DNA from: Sorlinia euscelidii
GTDB lineage: Bacteria; Pseudomonadota; Alphaproteobacteria; Acetobacterales; Acetobacteraceae
DNA length: 64,000 nt
Assembly (NCBI RefSeq): GCF_036452155.1
Contig: NZ_JAWJZY010000002.1
Direction: 5' to 3' (one strand)
Under the pieces are notes generated by a model that had not been told where the DNA came from, made no database searches, and saw nothing but the letters and a program-made list of their open reading frames with translations. Below are positions 9,644 to 19,125 of this stretch, in pieces (positions within the stretch are counted from its first letter, which is position 1; every line of letters starts with the position of its first letter). Made by a program: the position numbers and the translations under genes.

Positions 9644-10411
9644 TCACGACATGCAGCGTGACGCCGGAAGCCTCAAGCAGTTTTCGGATGTTTTCAGGGG
9701 TGGTGCGTCTGTCACGAGGTCATCAATGTCGCGTAACTGGCCCACGCGCCCCATCGGTGTGCGGGAAAATTTTGTGTGATCCGTCAATAAAATGACGCGA
9801 CGCGCATTGCGGATGATGGCGCGGGCGCATTGCACCTCTTCCAGGTCATAATCCAGAAGCGCCCCATCCTCATCAATGCCGCTGATGCCAATCACCCCTA
9901 TCTCCGTACGGAAATGGGTGAGGGACTGGGTCGCTTCCGCCCCGACAATGCCGCCATCCTGGCGACGGATTCGCCCGCCTGCGATGAAAACCTCGAAGCT
10001 TTCATGCCGTGACAATGCGGAGGCGACATGCAGGTTATTGGTGATCACACGCAAATCATGATGCTGCATCAAGGCGCGGGCGAAAGCCTCCGTTGTGGTG
10101 CCGATATTGATAAAAAGTGACGTATTATCCGGTATCATGTCCGCCGCATAAGCCGCGATTCCCTGTTTGGCGCGGGCATTCAGAACCTTTCGCTGGCGGT
10201 AGGCAATGTTTTCAAAGGCGGCGACGCTGCTGGCGCCCCCATGATGCCGCGCCAGAAATCCGTGCGCAGAAAGGAAGTTAAGGTCGCGGCGGATTGTCTG
10301 CACCGTGACGTCAAGTTCGCGGGCAAGCTGTTCATTCGAAATATAATTTTCCGCGCGGACCATATCGAGAATTTTGCGGTGGCGCGGTATCGTGATGATC
10401 GTGTCGGTCAT
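9644..10411 (-). CDS. glpR: DeoR-family glycerol-3-phosphate regulon repressor (altered C-terminus)
   Basis: An N-terminal DeoR winged helix (RHRKILDMVRAENYIS, then ELDVTVQTIRRDLNFL at about residues 30-45) precedes a sugar-phosphate sensor domain (INIGTTTEAFARAL, LLTDHTKF). It lies upstream of glpD with GlpR-like half-sites between, so glycerol 3-phosphate is the likely inducer. The last 20 residues as read are unlike the family. One extra base in the G4 run at 9697-9700 would give APPPENIRKLLEASGV and a stop at 9636, a 258-residue protein. The alteration is probably a base-calling error. Confidence 0.88.
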   Translation of the reverse strand: MTDTIITIPRHRKILDMVRAENYISNEQLARELDVTVQTIRRDLNFLSAHGFLARHHGGASSVAAFENIAYRQRKVLNARAKQGIAAYAADMIPDNTSLFINIGTTTEAFARALMQHHDLRVITNNLHVASALSRHESFEVFIAGGRIRRQDGGIVGAEATQSLTHFRTEIGVIGISGIDEDGALLDYDLEEVQCARAIIRNARRVILLTDHTKFSRTPMGRVGQLRDIDDLVTDAPPLKTSENCLRLPASRCMS

Positions 10412-10583
10412 GGATGCGCCTTTGCCAGCTTGTTGTCGTGGAAATCATCGCAAAAGCTCTTAGTTTGGGCAACGTATCTCTACCATGATGCGGCCGGATC
10501 TGGGAAACCGAGCAAGTTCGCACATGGTTTGCGACTTTGCCGCCATTCTTGCGCTTAGGCAGAGTGTTCCTTATCTCTGGTGA

Positions 10584-12799
10584 ATGTCCATGCGAACGCG
10601 ATCGACACTTCAGAACATCCCTGATATTCGACTGACCGGTTTCAAGCCGGAGCGCCAGCCGGCGAAGGAAAAACTGCGTCATATGGTGGTGCAGTCCGAT
10701 TTTTCACCCTCAGGTGACCAGCCGACCGCCATCGAGACCCTCGTTGCCGGAGTGCGGGAAAATGCGCGGGATCAGGTTCTGCTGGGCGTCACCGGGTCCG
10801 GCAAGACCTTCACGATGGCGAAAGTGATCGAGGCGACCCAGAAGCCGACTCTCATCCTTGCGCCCAATAAAACGCTCGCCGCCCAGCTTTACGGGGAGAT
10901 GAAGCAGTTCTTCCCGGAAAATGCGGTCGAGTATTTCGTGTCCTACTATGATTATTACCAGCCTGAGGCTTATGTCCCGCGCTCGGACACGTATATCGAG
11001 AAAGACAGTCAGATCAACGAGCAGATTGACCGGATGCGCCATGCGGCCACCCAGGCGCTGCTGGAGCGCAATGATGTCATCATTGTCGCTTCCGTCTCAT
11101 GCATTTACGGTATCGGCTCGGTCGAAACTTACTCCCGCATGGTGGTGCGGCTCGAGACAGGTGGCTCAATTGACCGTGACCGCCTGATCAAGGCACTTGT
11201 TGAACTGCAATATCGGCGGAATGATGCGGCTTTTGAGCGTGGCACCTTCCGTGTGCGGGGGGAACAGGTGGATATCTTCCCCGTGCAGAATGAGGATCGC
11301 GCCTGGCGCGTCACGCTTTTCGGTGATGAGATTGATGAGATCATTGAGTTCGACCCTTTAACGGGTGCAAAAACGGCGGATCTATCGGAAATCAGCATTT
11401 ATGCGAATTCTCATTATGTCACACCCCGCCCCACCCTTAACCAGGCCATTATCGGCATCAAGGATGAGTTGCGCGCGCGCCTGGCGCAATTGACGGCGGA
11501 GGGCAAGCTTCTCGAAGCGGAGCGCCTCGCCCAGCGCACGCAATTTGACCTTGAGATGATTGAGACGACCGGCGTGTGTAAAGGGATCGAGAATTACTCA
11601 CGTTATCTCTCCGGCCGTGGCCCGGGCGATCCGCCGCCAACATTATTTGAATATCTGCCGGAGGATGCCCTCCTGATCGTCGATGAAAGCCATGTGACCG
11701 TGCCGCAGATTGGTGGCATGTCGCGCGGTGACCATGCGCGGAAGTCGGTTTTGTCGGAATATGGTTTCCGTCTGCCCTCCTGTCTCGATAACCGGCCCCT
11801 GCATTTTCATGAATGGGACAGTCTGCGCCCGCAATCGATTTTTGTCTCTGCGACGCCCGGCCCCTGGGAGCTGGACCAAACTCAGGGGATTTTTGCCGAA
11901 CAGGTTATTCGACCCACCGGTTTGACGGACCCGATCACGATCATTCGCCCGGTTGAAGGCCAGGTGGATGACCTCCTCGGCGAGGCGAAGGCGACCATCA
12001 GGGAGGGGGGCGCGTGCTTGTCACCACCCTGACAAAGCGCATGGCGGAGGATCTGACGGAATATCTCACTGAAAATAGCATGCGGGTGCGTTACCTGCAC
12101 TCCGAGGTCGATACACTTGAGCGTATTGAGATCATCCGCGACTTACGTCTCGGCGCCTTTGACATTCTGGTGGGGATCAATCTTTTGCGTGAGGGGCTGG
12201 ACATACCGGAATGCTCTCTCGTCGCGATCCTCGATGCGGATAAAGAAGGCTTTCTTCGCAGCCGGACCTCACTGGTGCAGACCATCGGGCGGGCCGCCCG
12301 CAATGTTGATGGGCGGGTCATACTTTATGCCGACAATATGACGGGCTCCCTGCAATACGCCATTGATGAAACAGCGCGTCGCCGCGCACGCCAAACGGCG
12401 TGGAATGAAGCGCATAACATTACCCCGCAGACAGTGCGCTCTCGCATCGGGGAGGCCATGTCTTCCGTCTTTGAGCAGGATTACGTTACGGTGGCGGCGG
12501 ATGAAACGCGGAGCCACGCGGAATTTGTCGGTAAATCCCTTGCCACTTCCATTGCTGAGCTTGAAAAGCGCATGCACGCAGCGGCAGCCGACCTTAATTT
12601 TGAAGAAGCCGCGCGCTTGCGAGATGAAGTCAAACGCCTTGAAGCTATCGAATTGGGCATGGAGCCACCCCCGATTGCCCGTTCCACAGCGGGCAGGGGG
12701 CGCAAAACCGGGGATAAGGTCCGCACGCCGAAGCCATTTGGACCCGGTGGGGGCGGTTATGACCCGCATAAACAACGATCGCGACGTGGGAAGAAATAA
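10584..12799 (+). pseudogene. uvrB: Excinuclease ABC subunit B, split by an apparent 1-base deletion
   Basis: UvrB is the DNA damage-verifying helicase-like subunit of nucleotide excision repair. The first frame (to 12032) has the Walker A site GVTGSGKTFTMAK and the beta-hairpin region YYDYYQPEAYVPRSDTYIEKD. The second (from 12014) carries TTLTKRMAEDLTEYL, the helicase C motifs IGRAARN and the C-terminal UVR coiled coil (LEKRMHAAAADLNFEEAARLRDE). A seventh G in the G6 run at 12005-12010 would join them as EGGRVLVTTLTKR, giving 738 residues. It is probably intact in the organism. Confidence 0.92.
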
Positions 12800-13701
12800 T
12801 GATAGAGCTGCAATCCGGGCAGAATATTGTCGGCATCCTGCCGGAAACAGGTGCTGCGATCGCCTTCTGGCGTGATGGGCCGACGGAAATCCTTGTCCCC
12901 GTCTCAGACCCGAACCTTGTGGCACAGCATGGTGTTGCCGTTGCGGGATATCCCCTCATCCCCTACTCAAACCGCATCGCGCAGGGCCAATTTTCCTTCA
13001 ACGGTGAAAATTACCATCTGACGCCGAACATGCGCGGCGAGACGCACAGTATCCATGGCAATGCGTGGGAGCATGAGTGGAAGGTCGCGCAACATGATGT
13101 TGACCGCGCCATCCTTTATTTCGACCACAAGCCTCAAACTGAGCGCGATTTCACGGAGTGGCCCTTCCCTTACCGGGCGGTCCTGTCCTTCATCCTGACC
13201 GGTGACGCGCTGCAGATAGAAATCCTACTGGCGAATCGCAGCGATGTGCCGCAACCGGTGGGTTTCGGCTATCACCCTTTCTTCCGCCGAACGCCGGAAA
13301 TGCGCGTCGCCTTCCGCGCGCGCGGGGTATGGGAAAATGATGCGGCGCATCTCCCGGCAGCGCTCCTGCGATCAACCGGTAAGTGGGATTTTGCCGCAGC
13401 GCAGCGCGTCGACACGCTGAATGTTGATCATTGTTTCGCCGGTTGGGCGCATGAAGCGCGCCTGAGTTACCCGGATGCCGGATATGATATTGTTATCAGC
13501 GCGACATCGATATTCGACCACATCGTGATGTTCACCTCCCCGGAAAAGCCATTCCTCGCACTTGAAGCCGTGACGAATATGAATGATGCGATCCATCACC
13601 CGGAGGTATTGGATGCAGGGCTTACCGTTCTGAAACCCGGTGACGCGCTTTCCGGCACGATCACCTACTATATTGACCGCGACGCGACGCGCGCGTCATA
13701 A
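12799..13701 (+). CDS. Aldose 1-epimerase family protein
   Basis: A 300-residue galactose-mutarotase-fold protein. Family features include LIPYSNRIAQGQF (conserved NR pair), the HGNAWEHEWKV histidine region, and VGFGYHPFFRR with the catalytic-site histidine, followed by a C-terminal acidic segment. It would interconvert alpha and beta anomers of a free sugar or act on a hexose phosphate; the substrate is not evident. The ATG overlaps the uvrB stop (TAATGA), so it is probably translated from the same message. Confidence 0.85.
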   Translation: MIELQSGQNIVGILPETGAAIAFWRDGPTEILVPVSDPNLVAQHGVAVAGYPLIPYSNRIAQGQFSFNGENYHLTPNMRGETHSIHGNAWEHEWKVAQHDVDRAILYFDHKPQTERDFTEWPFPYRAVLSFILTGDALQIEILLANRSDVPQPVGFGYHPFFRRTPEMRVAFRARGVWENDAAHLPAALLRSTGKWDFAAAQRVDTLNVDHCFAGWAHEARLSYPDAGYDIVISATSIFDHIVMFTSPEKPFLALEAVTNMNDAIHHPEVLDAGLTVLKPGDALSGTITYYIDRDATRAS

Positions 13702-13738
13702 GCGGTTTCCCACGGATATATTTGCTGAGTGCATTGAC

Positions 13739-14257
13739 ATGGTCGAAACGACGTCCAGCCGTCTGGGCACCTACCTCACGCCCGGGGGCGCTGACCGTAT
13801 GAGGCGGGAGCTTAATGCCCTTCTGCTGGAGGAACGGCCAAAAATCGTCGAAATTGTCTCCTGGGCCGCCGGAAATGGCGATCGCTCCGAAAATGGCGAT
13901 TATATTTACGGGAAACGCCGCCTTCATGAAATCGACCGTCGCATCCGCTTCCTGCGCAAGCGTCTCGAAAACGCCGTTATTGTGGATCCATCGCGGCAGG
14001 AAAAGCGCGATGTCGTCTATTTCGGGGCAATTATCGACTATATTGATGAGGAAGACCGCACCCATCGCGTGCGGATTGTCGGCAGTGATGAGGCGCGGAT
14101 TGATCAGGGGGAGATCAGTTTGATCTCGCCTCTTGCACAGACCTTACTGCGCCGCCGCGCGGGTGATGAAGTCGTTTTAAAATCCGCAAAAGGTGAAACC
14201 ACGCTTGAAATCACGTCCGTTTCCTATGACGATGACTTACCGCGTGATGATACTTAA
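13739..14257 (+). CDS. greB: Transcription elongation factor GreB
   Basis: A 172-residue cleavage factor that binds the RNA polymerase secondary channel and rescues backtracked complexes. The N-terminal coiled coil contains GNGDRSENGDYIYGKRRLHEIDRRIRFL: the D and E at the coiled-coil tip are catalytic, and the YIYGKRRLxEIDRR stretch separates GreB from GreA. The FKBP-like C-terminal domain follows. An in-frame upstream extension to 13640 overlaps the epimerase gene and is not family-like; the ATG at 13739 is chosen. Confidence 0.92.
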   Translation: MVETTSSRLGTYLTPGGADRMRRELNALLLEERPKIVEIVSWAAGNGDRSENGDYIYGKRRLHEIDRRIRFLRKRLENAVIVDPSRQEKRDVVYFGAIIDYIDEEDRTHRVRIVGSDEARIDQGEISLISPLAQTLLRRRAGDEVVLKSAKGETTLEITSVSYDDDLPRDDT

Positions 14258-14331
14258 AAGACGTTGTTCGGTTGCGCTGCCCATCCCTTGTGAGGGGTCG
14301 GGAGGCGATAACCGAAATTAAAGGACAAATC

Positions 14332-15315
14332 ATGACTCTTGACATCGCCTTTCAGATGGACCCGCTCGAAGAGGTGAATATTGACGGCGATTCGACCTTC
14401 GCGCTGATGCTGGAGGCGCAGGCGAGAGGGCACAATCTGCATGTTTATGACTTTCGGACGCTCGCCTATGGTGAAGATGTCGCGATGCCGGACCCCGACA
14501 CGGGCCATGGCGCGCTTTCGGCGGTGACGCGCGCCGTGCAAGTTAAAAGACGCAAGGGCCGCCATGCTTTTTTTGGTCCGCCCCAGCGGCGTCGATTGAC
14601 ATCATTTGACGTTGTATGGATGCGTCAGGATCCGCCATTTGATATGGGATATATCAGCGCCACCTACATGCTTGAGCAGGTTGACGGGGCGGGTCGGGAC
14701 AAGGTGCGCATCTTCAATCATCCGCGCGCTGTGCGCGACGCGCCGGAGAAATTGCTGCCCATGCAGTTCCCGGATTTGATGCCCCCGACTCTCGTCAGCT
14801 GGGACATCGCGGCGCTGACGCAATTTCGGAAGAAATACGGGGATGTGATCCTCAAGCCCCTTTACGGCAATGGCGGGGTGGGGATCTTTCGGGTGCGGGA
14901 GGATGATGAAAATTTCGCGTCCCTGCTTGAGATGCATTTTTCACGCGGGCGGGAGCCTTTAATGATCCAGCGTTATGAGGCCAAGGTGCGGGATGGTGAT
15001 AAACGCATCATTCTGGTCGATGGCGTGCCGATCGGCGCCATCAACCGGGTGCCGCAATTGGGGGAGGCGCGCTCAAATATGCATGTAGGTGGGAAAGCCA
15101 CGGCCATCCCTCTCTCGGAAAGGGATCAGGAAATTTGCGCAAAGATCGGCCCATATCTGCGTGAGAATAATTTGATCTTCGTCGGAATCGACGTGATCGG
15201 CCATTACCTGACCGAAATCAACGTGACCTCCCCGACCGGCCTTCAGGAGCTTGACCATTTCAACGGCGTTAACAGTGCGGGGTTGATCTGGGATGCGGTT
15301 GAGGCGCGTCTCTGA
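14332..15315 (+). CDS. gshB: Glutathione synthetase
   Basis: Joins gamma-glutamylcysteine and glycine with ATP to make glutathione. From the ATG at 14332 (AAAGGA eight bases upstream) the product is 327 residues, normal for GshB. It starts with DIAFQMDPLEEVNIDGDSTF, and shows MRQDPPFDMGYISATYMLE, LKPLYGNGGVGIFRV (ATP-grasp) and INVTSPTGLQELDHFNGVN (C-terminal metal and ATP site). The nearby glutathione peroxidase-family gene (34.5 kb) may draw on the same thiol pool. Confidence 0.96.
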   Translation: MTLDIAFQMDPLEEVNIDGDSTFALMLEAQARGHNLHVYDFRTLAYGEDVAMPDPDTGHGALSAVTRAVQVKRRKGRHAFFGPPQRRRLTSFDVVWMRQDPPFDMGYISATYMLEQVDGAGRDKVRIFNHPRAVRDAPEKLLPMQFPDLMPPTLVSWDIAALTQFRKKYGDVILKPLYGNGGVGIFRVREDDENFASLLEMHFSRGREPLMIQRYEAKVRDGDKRIILVDGVPIGAINRVPQLGEARSNMHVGGKATAIPLSERDQEICAKIGPYLRENNLIFVGIDVIGHYLTEINVTSPTGLQELDHFNGVNSAGLIWDAVEARL

Positions 15316-15322
15316 ATAACGG

Positions 15323-15655
15323 TCACTCCGCTTTGCCATTCATGGTGTCCTCCTGCCCCTCCCGGATAATCGGGACGGGCGGGGTTTCCTCCTCCGCTTC
15401 CACAGTTTTTTTTCCGGCGTGATCATAACGCATCGGCAGGCTGAGGGGCGGGAGATCGGACTTGGTTGGTTTTTCCTGACGCCAACTGAAACGCTGACTC
15501 AGGAATGTCTTGACCTCATGATGATAGTACAAGGCGAAAATCAACGGCCAGGAGAGAATGGCCACGGTGGCGATGAGAATTTCGAGGAGCATCTTGTTAC
15601 GCTCTGATATCCTGCTGAGGGTTCTCGACATGACGGGGGACGACGGTGTAAGCAA
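15323..15655 (-). CDS. Small single-pass membrane protein, function unknown
   Basis: A 110-residue product, convergent with gshB (7-base gap). One hydrophobic segment (LLEILIATVAILSWPLIFALYY, about residues 23-44) is followed by a charged, proline-rich cytoplasmic or periplasmic tail. I recognise no family. An internal ATG at 15592 would place the transmembrane segment at the very N-terminus and may be the true start. No strong ribosome site supports either choice. Confidence 0.55.
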   Translation of the reverse strand: MLTPSSPVMSRTLSRISERNKMLLEILIATVAILSWPLIFALYYHHEVKTFLSQRFSWRQEKPTKSDLPPLSLPMRYDHAGKKTVEAEEETPPVPIIREGQEDTMNGKAE

Positions 15656-15776
15656 GGGAATGACGGCGCAGCGTTGCGATGATCATGAGATTGGCGCATC
15701 TGTTTGCATCACGCCCTCGCGGGCATAACGACAATAATGTCTTCAGGAGTCCAAAAGTGCAATATGGGCTCAATAT

Positions 15777-16526
15777 GTGGTAGAAGTTGCGGAAGAGAGC
15801 AAGATCAGCGCGATGACACGGACCAAAATGCCAGACGCCGCCCATCAGCCCGTTGACATGTCGGGTCTGGCGACCGAGTCCCATCAGCCGAAATCCGCTT
15901 TGGATGCGGAGGCCGTAAGGGCGGCCTACCGGCGCTGGGCCAATATTTACGACACGGTTTTTGGCGGAATTTCGGCCTTCGGTCGACGCCGCGCTGTTGA
16001 TGCCGTCAATAACCTGCGCGGGGACCGGGTTCTTGAAGTCGGGGTGGGCACGGGCCTGGCACTGCCACATTATCGTGCTGATAAAATCATCACGGGGATT
16101 GACCTCTCTGAAGCGATGCTTGCGAAAGCGCGGGAACGCGTTGCGCGGGAGGCTCTCGGCAATGTCGCGGCTCTGCATGAAATGGACGCTGAAGCCACGG
16201 ATTTCGCGGATGACAGCTTTGACATTGCTGTGGCGATGTTTGTCGCATCCGTCGTGCCAAATCCGCGCCGCCTCCTTGCGGAACTGAAGCGCGTGGTGCG
16301 ACCGGGTGGCCATGTGCTTTTTGTCAATCACTTCCTCGCCACGGGCGGTGTGCGCCTGCTCTGTGAGCGTGCAATGGCGCGCGCTTCCCACTCCCTCGGA
16401 TGGCATCCGGATTTTGCGCTTGAAGCCTTGCTGACGGAGTCAGATATCCGCAAAGCGAAGATCACACCCGTGCCACCTCTCGGCCTCTTCACGCTTGTGA
16501 CGCTGCAATGCGATGATGAAACGTGA
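15777..16526 (+). CDS. pmtA: PmtA-type phosphatidylethanolamine N-methyltransferase
   Basis: A class I SAM-dependent methyltransferase. Motif I is VLEVGVGTGLALPHY (about residue 83), motif II/III GIDLSEAMLAKARERV, and the post-I region DDSFDIAVAMFVASVVPNP. The preceding RWANIYDTVFGGISAFGRR is typical of Rhodobacter/Rhizobium-type PmtA, which makes phosphatidylcholine in alphaproteobacteria including acetic acid bacteria. UbiE-like ubiquinone or menaquinone methyltransferases are the alternative. The frame opens with GTG at 15777; the ATG at 15813 is equally plausible. Confidence 0.75.
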   Translation: MVEVAEESKISAMTRTKMPDAAHQPVDMSGLATESHQPKSALDAEAVRAAYRRWANIYDTVFGGISAFGRRRAVDAVNNLRGDRVLEVGVGTGLALPHYRADKIITGIDLSEAMLAKARERVAREALGNVAALHEMDAEATDFADDSFDIAVAMFVASVVPNPRRLLAELKRVVRPGGHVLFVNHFLATGGVRLLCERAMARASHSLGWHPDFALEALLTESDIRKAKITPVPPLGLFTLVTLQCDDET

Positions 16527-16581
16527 CATTGTCTTAACAGGTGCGGGCGGTGCCTTTTTTGTGCTAAACCCCTGACCATCA

Positions 16582-16604
16582 ACCAGATTGCGTCGCAATC
16601 TGGT
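16582..16604. promoter_or_regulatory. Perfect 23-base dyad upstream of the oxidase-like gene
   Basis: The arms ACCAGATTGCG and CGCAATCTGGT are exact inverted repeats separated by a single T. It lies 57 bases upstream of the ATG at 16662 and in the 135-base gap after pmtA. The one-base centre makes an RNA hairpin unlikely and favours a protein operator. The regulator is unknown. Confidence 0.5.
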
Positions 16605-16661
16605 GCCTATTTGCAGCGCGGCGGCACGTCATCGTCCCTTTGCGCTTGGAGGGTCTTGACG

Positions 16662-17873
16662 ATGGCGCAGGGCAAGCCGATTTATCGGGACATGATGATC
16701 TCTCAAAATCGTCAAGGCGCCTTTCTGCTTGTGATTTCCCTGGTCGCAGGCACGCTTGGCGGTTTGCTTGGCCTGCTTGAAACCGGTATTTCCGGGGGCG
16801 CGTTGCGCGCTGCACATGGCGTGCTGCTGGAATTTTACGTCATCACGCCCGCATTTCTTGGTGGGTTGGGGCGACTCCTTCTGCCCTCCGCCCTGGGCCG
16901 GCCGGAAGCGCGTTTTCACCCGATTGACTGGGTCGCCGTGGGGCTATTAACGCTCGGGATCGGATGTGCGGTGGCCTCGCTCTGCGGTTTTGCGCCCGGG
17001 ATGGCCTATAGTTTGATCGCTTGGTCCCTCAGTATGGCGCTTCTCAGTGCTAATACGGTTATCTTCATTCTCGAAAATCGCCGGACAGGTTTTGCCGACA
17101 TGTCGTGTCTGGCATGGACGGAACTGGCCACGTCAGCAGGGTTAATCACCATCACCCCCGTCATTGCGATGATGGCGCTGAAAATCCTTCCGGCTTCGAG
17201 TGCCAGCCTGTCCCTTTTCGTCGGGGTTTTTGCTTTGCCCCTTCAGGCTATCGCCATGTCGGCGACAATCGGCATGATGTCATCCGCGTTTTTCTCAGAT
17301 GACGACGCACCTTCCGTCCCAATGATTATATTGATCAGCTTCATTGGTCTGGCTGTTCCCGTGATCTGGCTGAAATTCTTCACGATTGGCGTGCTTCAGG
17401 CGGGCAATGTCGCCCTGGCCTGGTTGAGTGTGCCGAGTATCGCCGTCATTGCGATTTTCATCCGCCAGCTTTGGCGGCCGGCGCGACATGACATCGCCGC
17501 CACCATCTGGTCCATCGGGGCAATGCTCTTACTGGTGGCGGACGGTGTGCTGCAATGGGGCAGCCCGACCAGCATGGTGGAACATGCCATGACCCTCTAC
17601 GCTGCCATCTGCGCGCTTTTCGGCAGTTTCTACGCGTGGCAGCGTGCCCAATCGTTTATCGTGGTCTCGCCTCTGTTCGGCATCCTCCATTTTTCGACGT
17701 TTTTCTCCGGCGTGTTTCTCTCATTGTCACCTTGGCCTGCGGCGCAGTCCATCGGGCATTTGATGATGTCTCTCTGCCTCGCTTTCGTCGGGGTGCTGCT
17801 TCTGCGCCTCGTCCTCTACACACGCGATGGGCGGGCGACTTCGCCGCACATTGAAATGTCGCACAGGGTTTGA
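16662..17873 (+). CDS. Polytopic membrane protein resembling a degenerate heme-copper oxidase subunit I
   Basis: A 403-residue protein with about ten to twelve hydrophobic segments, starting at ATG 16662 behind GGAGGG. The segment AAHGVLLEFYVITPAFLGGLG, followed by LLLPSALGRPEARFHPIDW, resembles the helix II region of cytochrome oxidase subunit I (HGxxMxFF, PxxxGGFGN, PxxIGxPDMxFPRLN). I cannot find the HPEVY motif or the later paired copper/heme histidines. It directly precedes ctaB, whose product farnesylates heme for such oxidases. It may be a relic or a repurposed assembly protein; the relationship is inferred by eye. Confidence 0.55.
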   Translation: MAQGKPIYRDMMISQNRQGAFLLVISLVAGTLGGLLGLLETGISGGALRAAHGVLLEFYVITPAFLGGLGRLLLPSALGRPEARFHPIDWVAVGLLTLGIGCAVASLCGFAPGMAYSLIAWSLSMALLSANTVIFILENRRTGFADMSCLAWTELATSAGLITITPVIAMMALKILPASSASLSLFVGVFALPLQAIAMSATIGMMSSAFFSDDDAPSVPMIILISFIGLAVPVIWLKFFTIGVLQAGNVALAWLSVPSIAVIAIFIRQLWRPARHDIAATIWSIGAMLLLVADGVLQWGSPTSMVEHAMTLYAAICALFGSFYAWQRAQSFIVVSPLFGILHFSTFFSGVFLSLSPWPAAQSIGHLMMSLCLAFVGVLLLRLVLYTRDGRATSPHIEMSHRV

Positions 17874-17886
17874 TGAGGGGGCCTTT

Positions 17887-18831
17887 ATGCGCGCCGAGCC
17901 TGTGACCTCAATGACTCAGTCAATGCCGTCCATGCCGGAAGAAGGCGCGACGATGGCTGATTGGCTGGCGCTCCTCAAGCCGCGTGTCATTTCACTCGTT
18001 GTCTTTACCGGGGCTGCTGGTATGGCTGTGGCGCCGCTTTGGCCGCCTGCCATTCTGGCTTTTATCGATATCTTCTGCATCTGCATCGGGGCCGGGGCGG
18101 CGGGCGCCATCAATATGTGGTATGACCGGGATATTGACGCCATCATGCGGCGGACGGCCGTCAGGCCCATACCGGACCACCGCATGGACCCTGATCGGGC
18201 CTTGACTTACGGGATCGTGCTCTCCGCCCTTTCCGTCATATTACTTTGGCTGGCGAGTAATGCGCTCGCTGCAGGCATCCTCGCTTTTTCAATCTTCTTT
18301 TACGCCGTCATCTACACGATCTGGCTTAAACGCCGCACGCCACAAAACATTGTCATTGGCGGGGCGGCCGGGGCTTTTCCACCCATGATCGGCTACGCGG
18401 CCGCCACAGGCACGCTGCATCTCCTGCCCATTATCATGTTCGCGATCGTGTTTTTATGGACGCCGCCGCATTTCTGGTCGCTTTCCCTATACGCATGTAA
18501 GGATTATACCCGCGCTGGCATACCAATGTTACCCGTCGTCAAAGGTCCACGCCACACAAGGTGGCAGATCCTGATTTACACAGTCATTCTGGTGGCGGCC
18601 TCTCTCGTGCCGGGCTTTTATCATCTCGCAGGCCCGCTTTATAACGTGGCAGCTGCGCTTCTGGGCCTGGGCTTTTTAGTTATGGCGCTGGGCGTATTGC
18701 GTGACCGTCAGGACGATGCCGGGCAGAGTCTCACGGCAGATAAGCCAGCGCGGCGGGCTTTCCGTTATTCCCTCCTTTATCTTTTTCTTCTCTTCCTCGC
18801 GCTTCTCATTGATCGGGTTTTTCTGTCATGA
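17887..18831 (+). CDS. ctaB: Protoheme IX farnesyltransferase (heme O synthase)
   Basis: A UbiA-superfamily membrane prenyltransferase that attaches a farnesyl group to heme B, giving heme O for terminal oxidases. The 314-residue product has the first aspartate-rich motif AINMWYDRDIDAIMRRT (about residues 77-93) and the second loop LYACKDYTRAGIPMLPVVKG (about 217-236), with nine hydrophobic segments. The ATG at 17887 has an AGGGGG ribosome site; an upstream in-frame start overlaps the previous gene and is disfavoured. It is coupled to the next small gene by ATGA. Confidence 0.95.
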   Translation: MRAEPVTSMTQSMPSMPEEGATMADWLALLKPRVISLVVFTGAAGMAVAPLWPPAILAFIDIFCICIGAGAAGAINMWYDRDIDAIMRRTAVRPIPDHRMDPDRALTYGIVLSALSVILLWLASNALAAGILAFSIFFYAVIYTIWLKRRTPQNIVIGGAAGAFPPMIGYAAATGTLHLLPIIMFAIVFLWTPPHFWSLSLYACKDYTRAGIPMLPVVKGPRHTRWQILIYTVILVAASLVPGFYHLAGPLYNVAAALLGLGFLVMALGVLRDRQDDAGQSLTADKPARRAFRYSLLYLFLLFLALLIDRVFLS

Positions 18832-18959
18832 CCACAGATGAGTCTCGACGTCCGTCACCTAAGAGGCCATCACCGTCGCAGCAGCGTTTCTGGGCGATGA
18901 TGGCGGGCATGGCCTTTTTGTGGCTGTGCCTTTTCGCCATCGCGTGGATCTCACTGTAA
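18828..18959 (+). CDS. 43-residue single-pass membrane protein after ctaB
   Basis: The ATG overlaps the ctaB stop (ATGA) and the frame runs to TAA at 18957. The N-terminal half is basic and proline-rich (DESRRPSPKRPSP), and the C-terminal half is one hydrophobic helix (GMAFLWLCLFAIAWISL). In alphaproteobacterial oxidase operons a similar tiny gene often follows ctaB (called coxF or ctaF-like) before ctaG. No ctaG follows here, in keeping with a reduced oxidase locus. Assignment rests on position and architecture. Confidence 0.65.
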   Translation: MTTDESRRPSPKRPSPSQQRFWAMMAGMAFLWLCLFAIAWISL

Positions 18960-19125
18960 TCAATTGCGACATGCGTGAGGGTGACGCGGCGTTTTTTTGA
19001 ATCAGAGCCGACGCTTTACGCGCATCCGGTTCAATAAACACGTTCCTATCACGCACTCTCAATCCGCACGTTTCGCTGATGGCGGACGTTTAGCTTCGGG
19101 TGCGCTGCATGGAGTGGCGGGCGGG

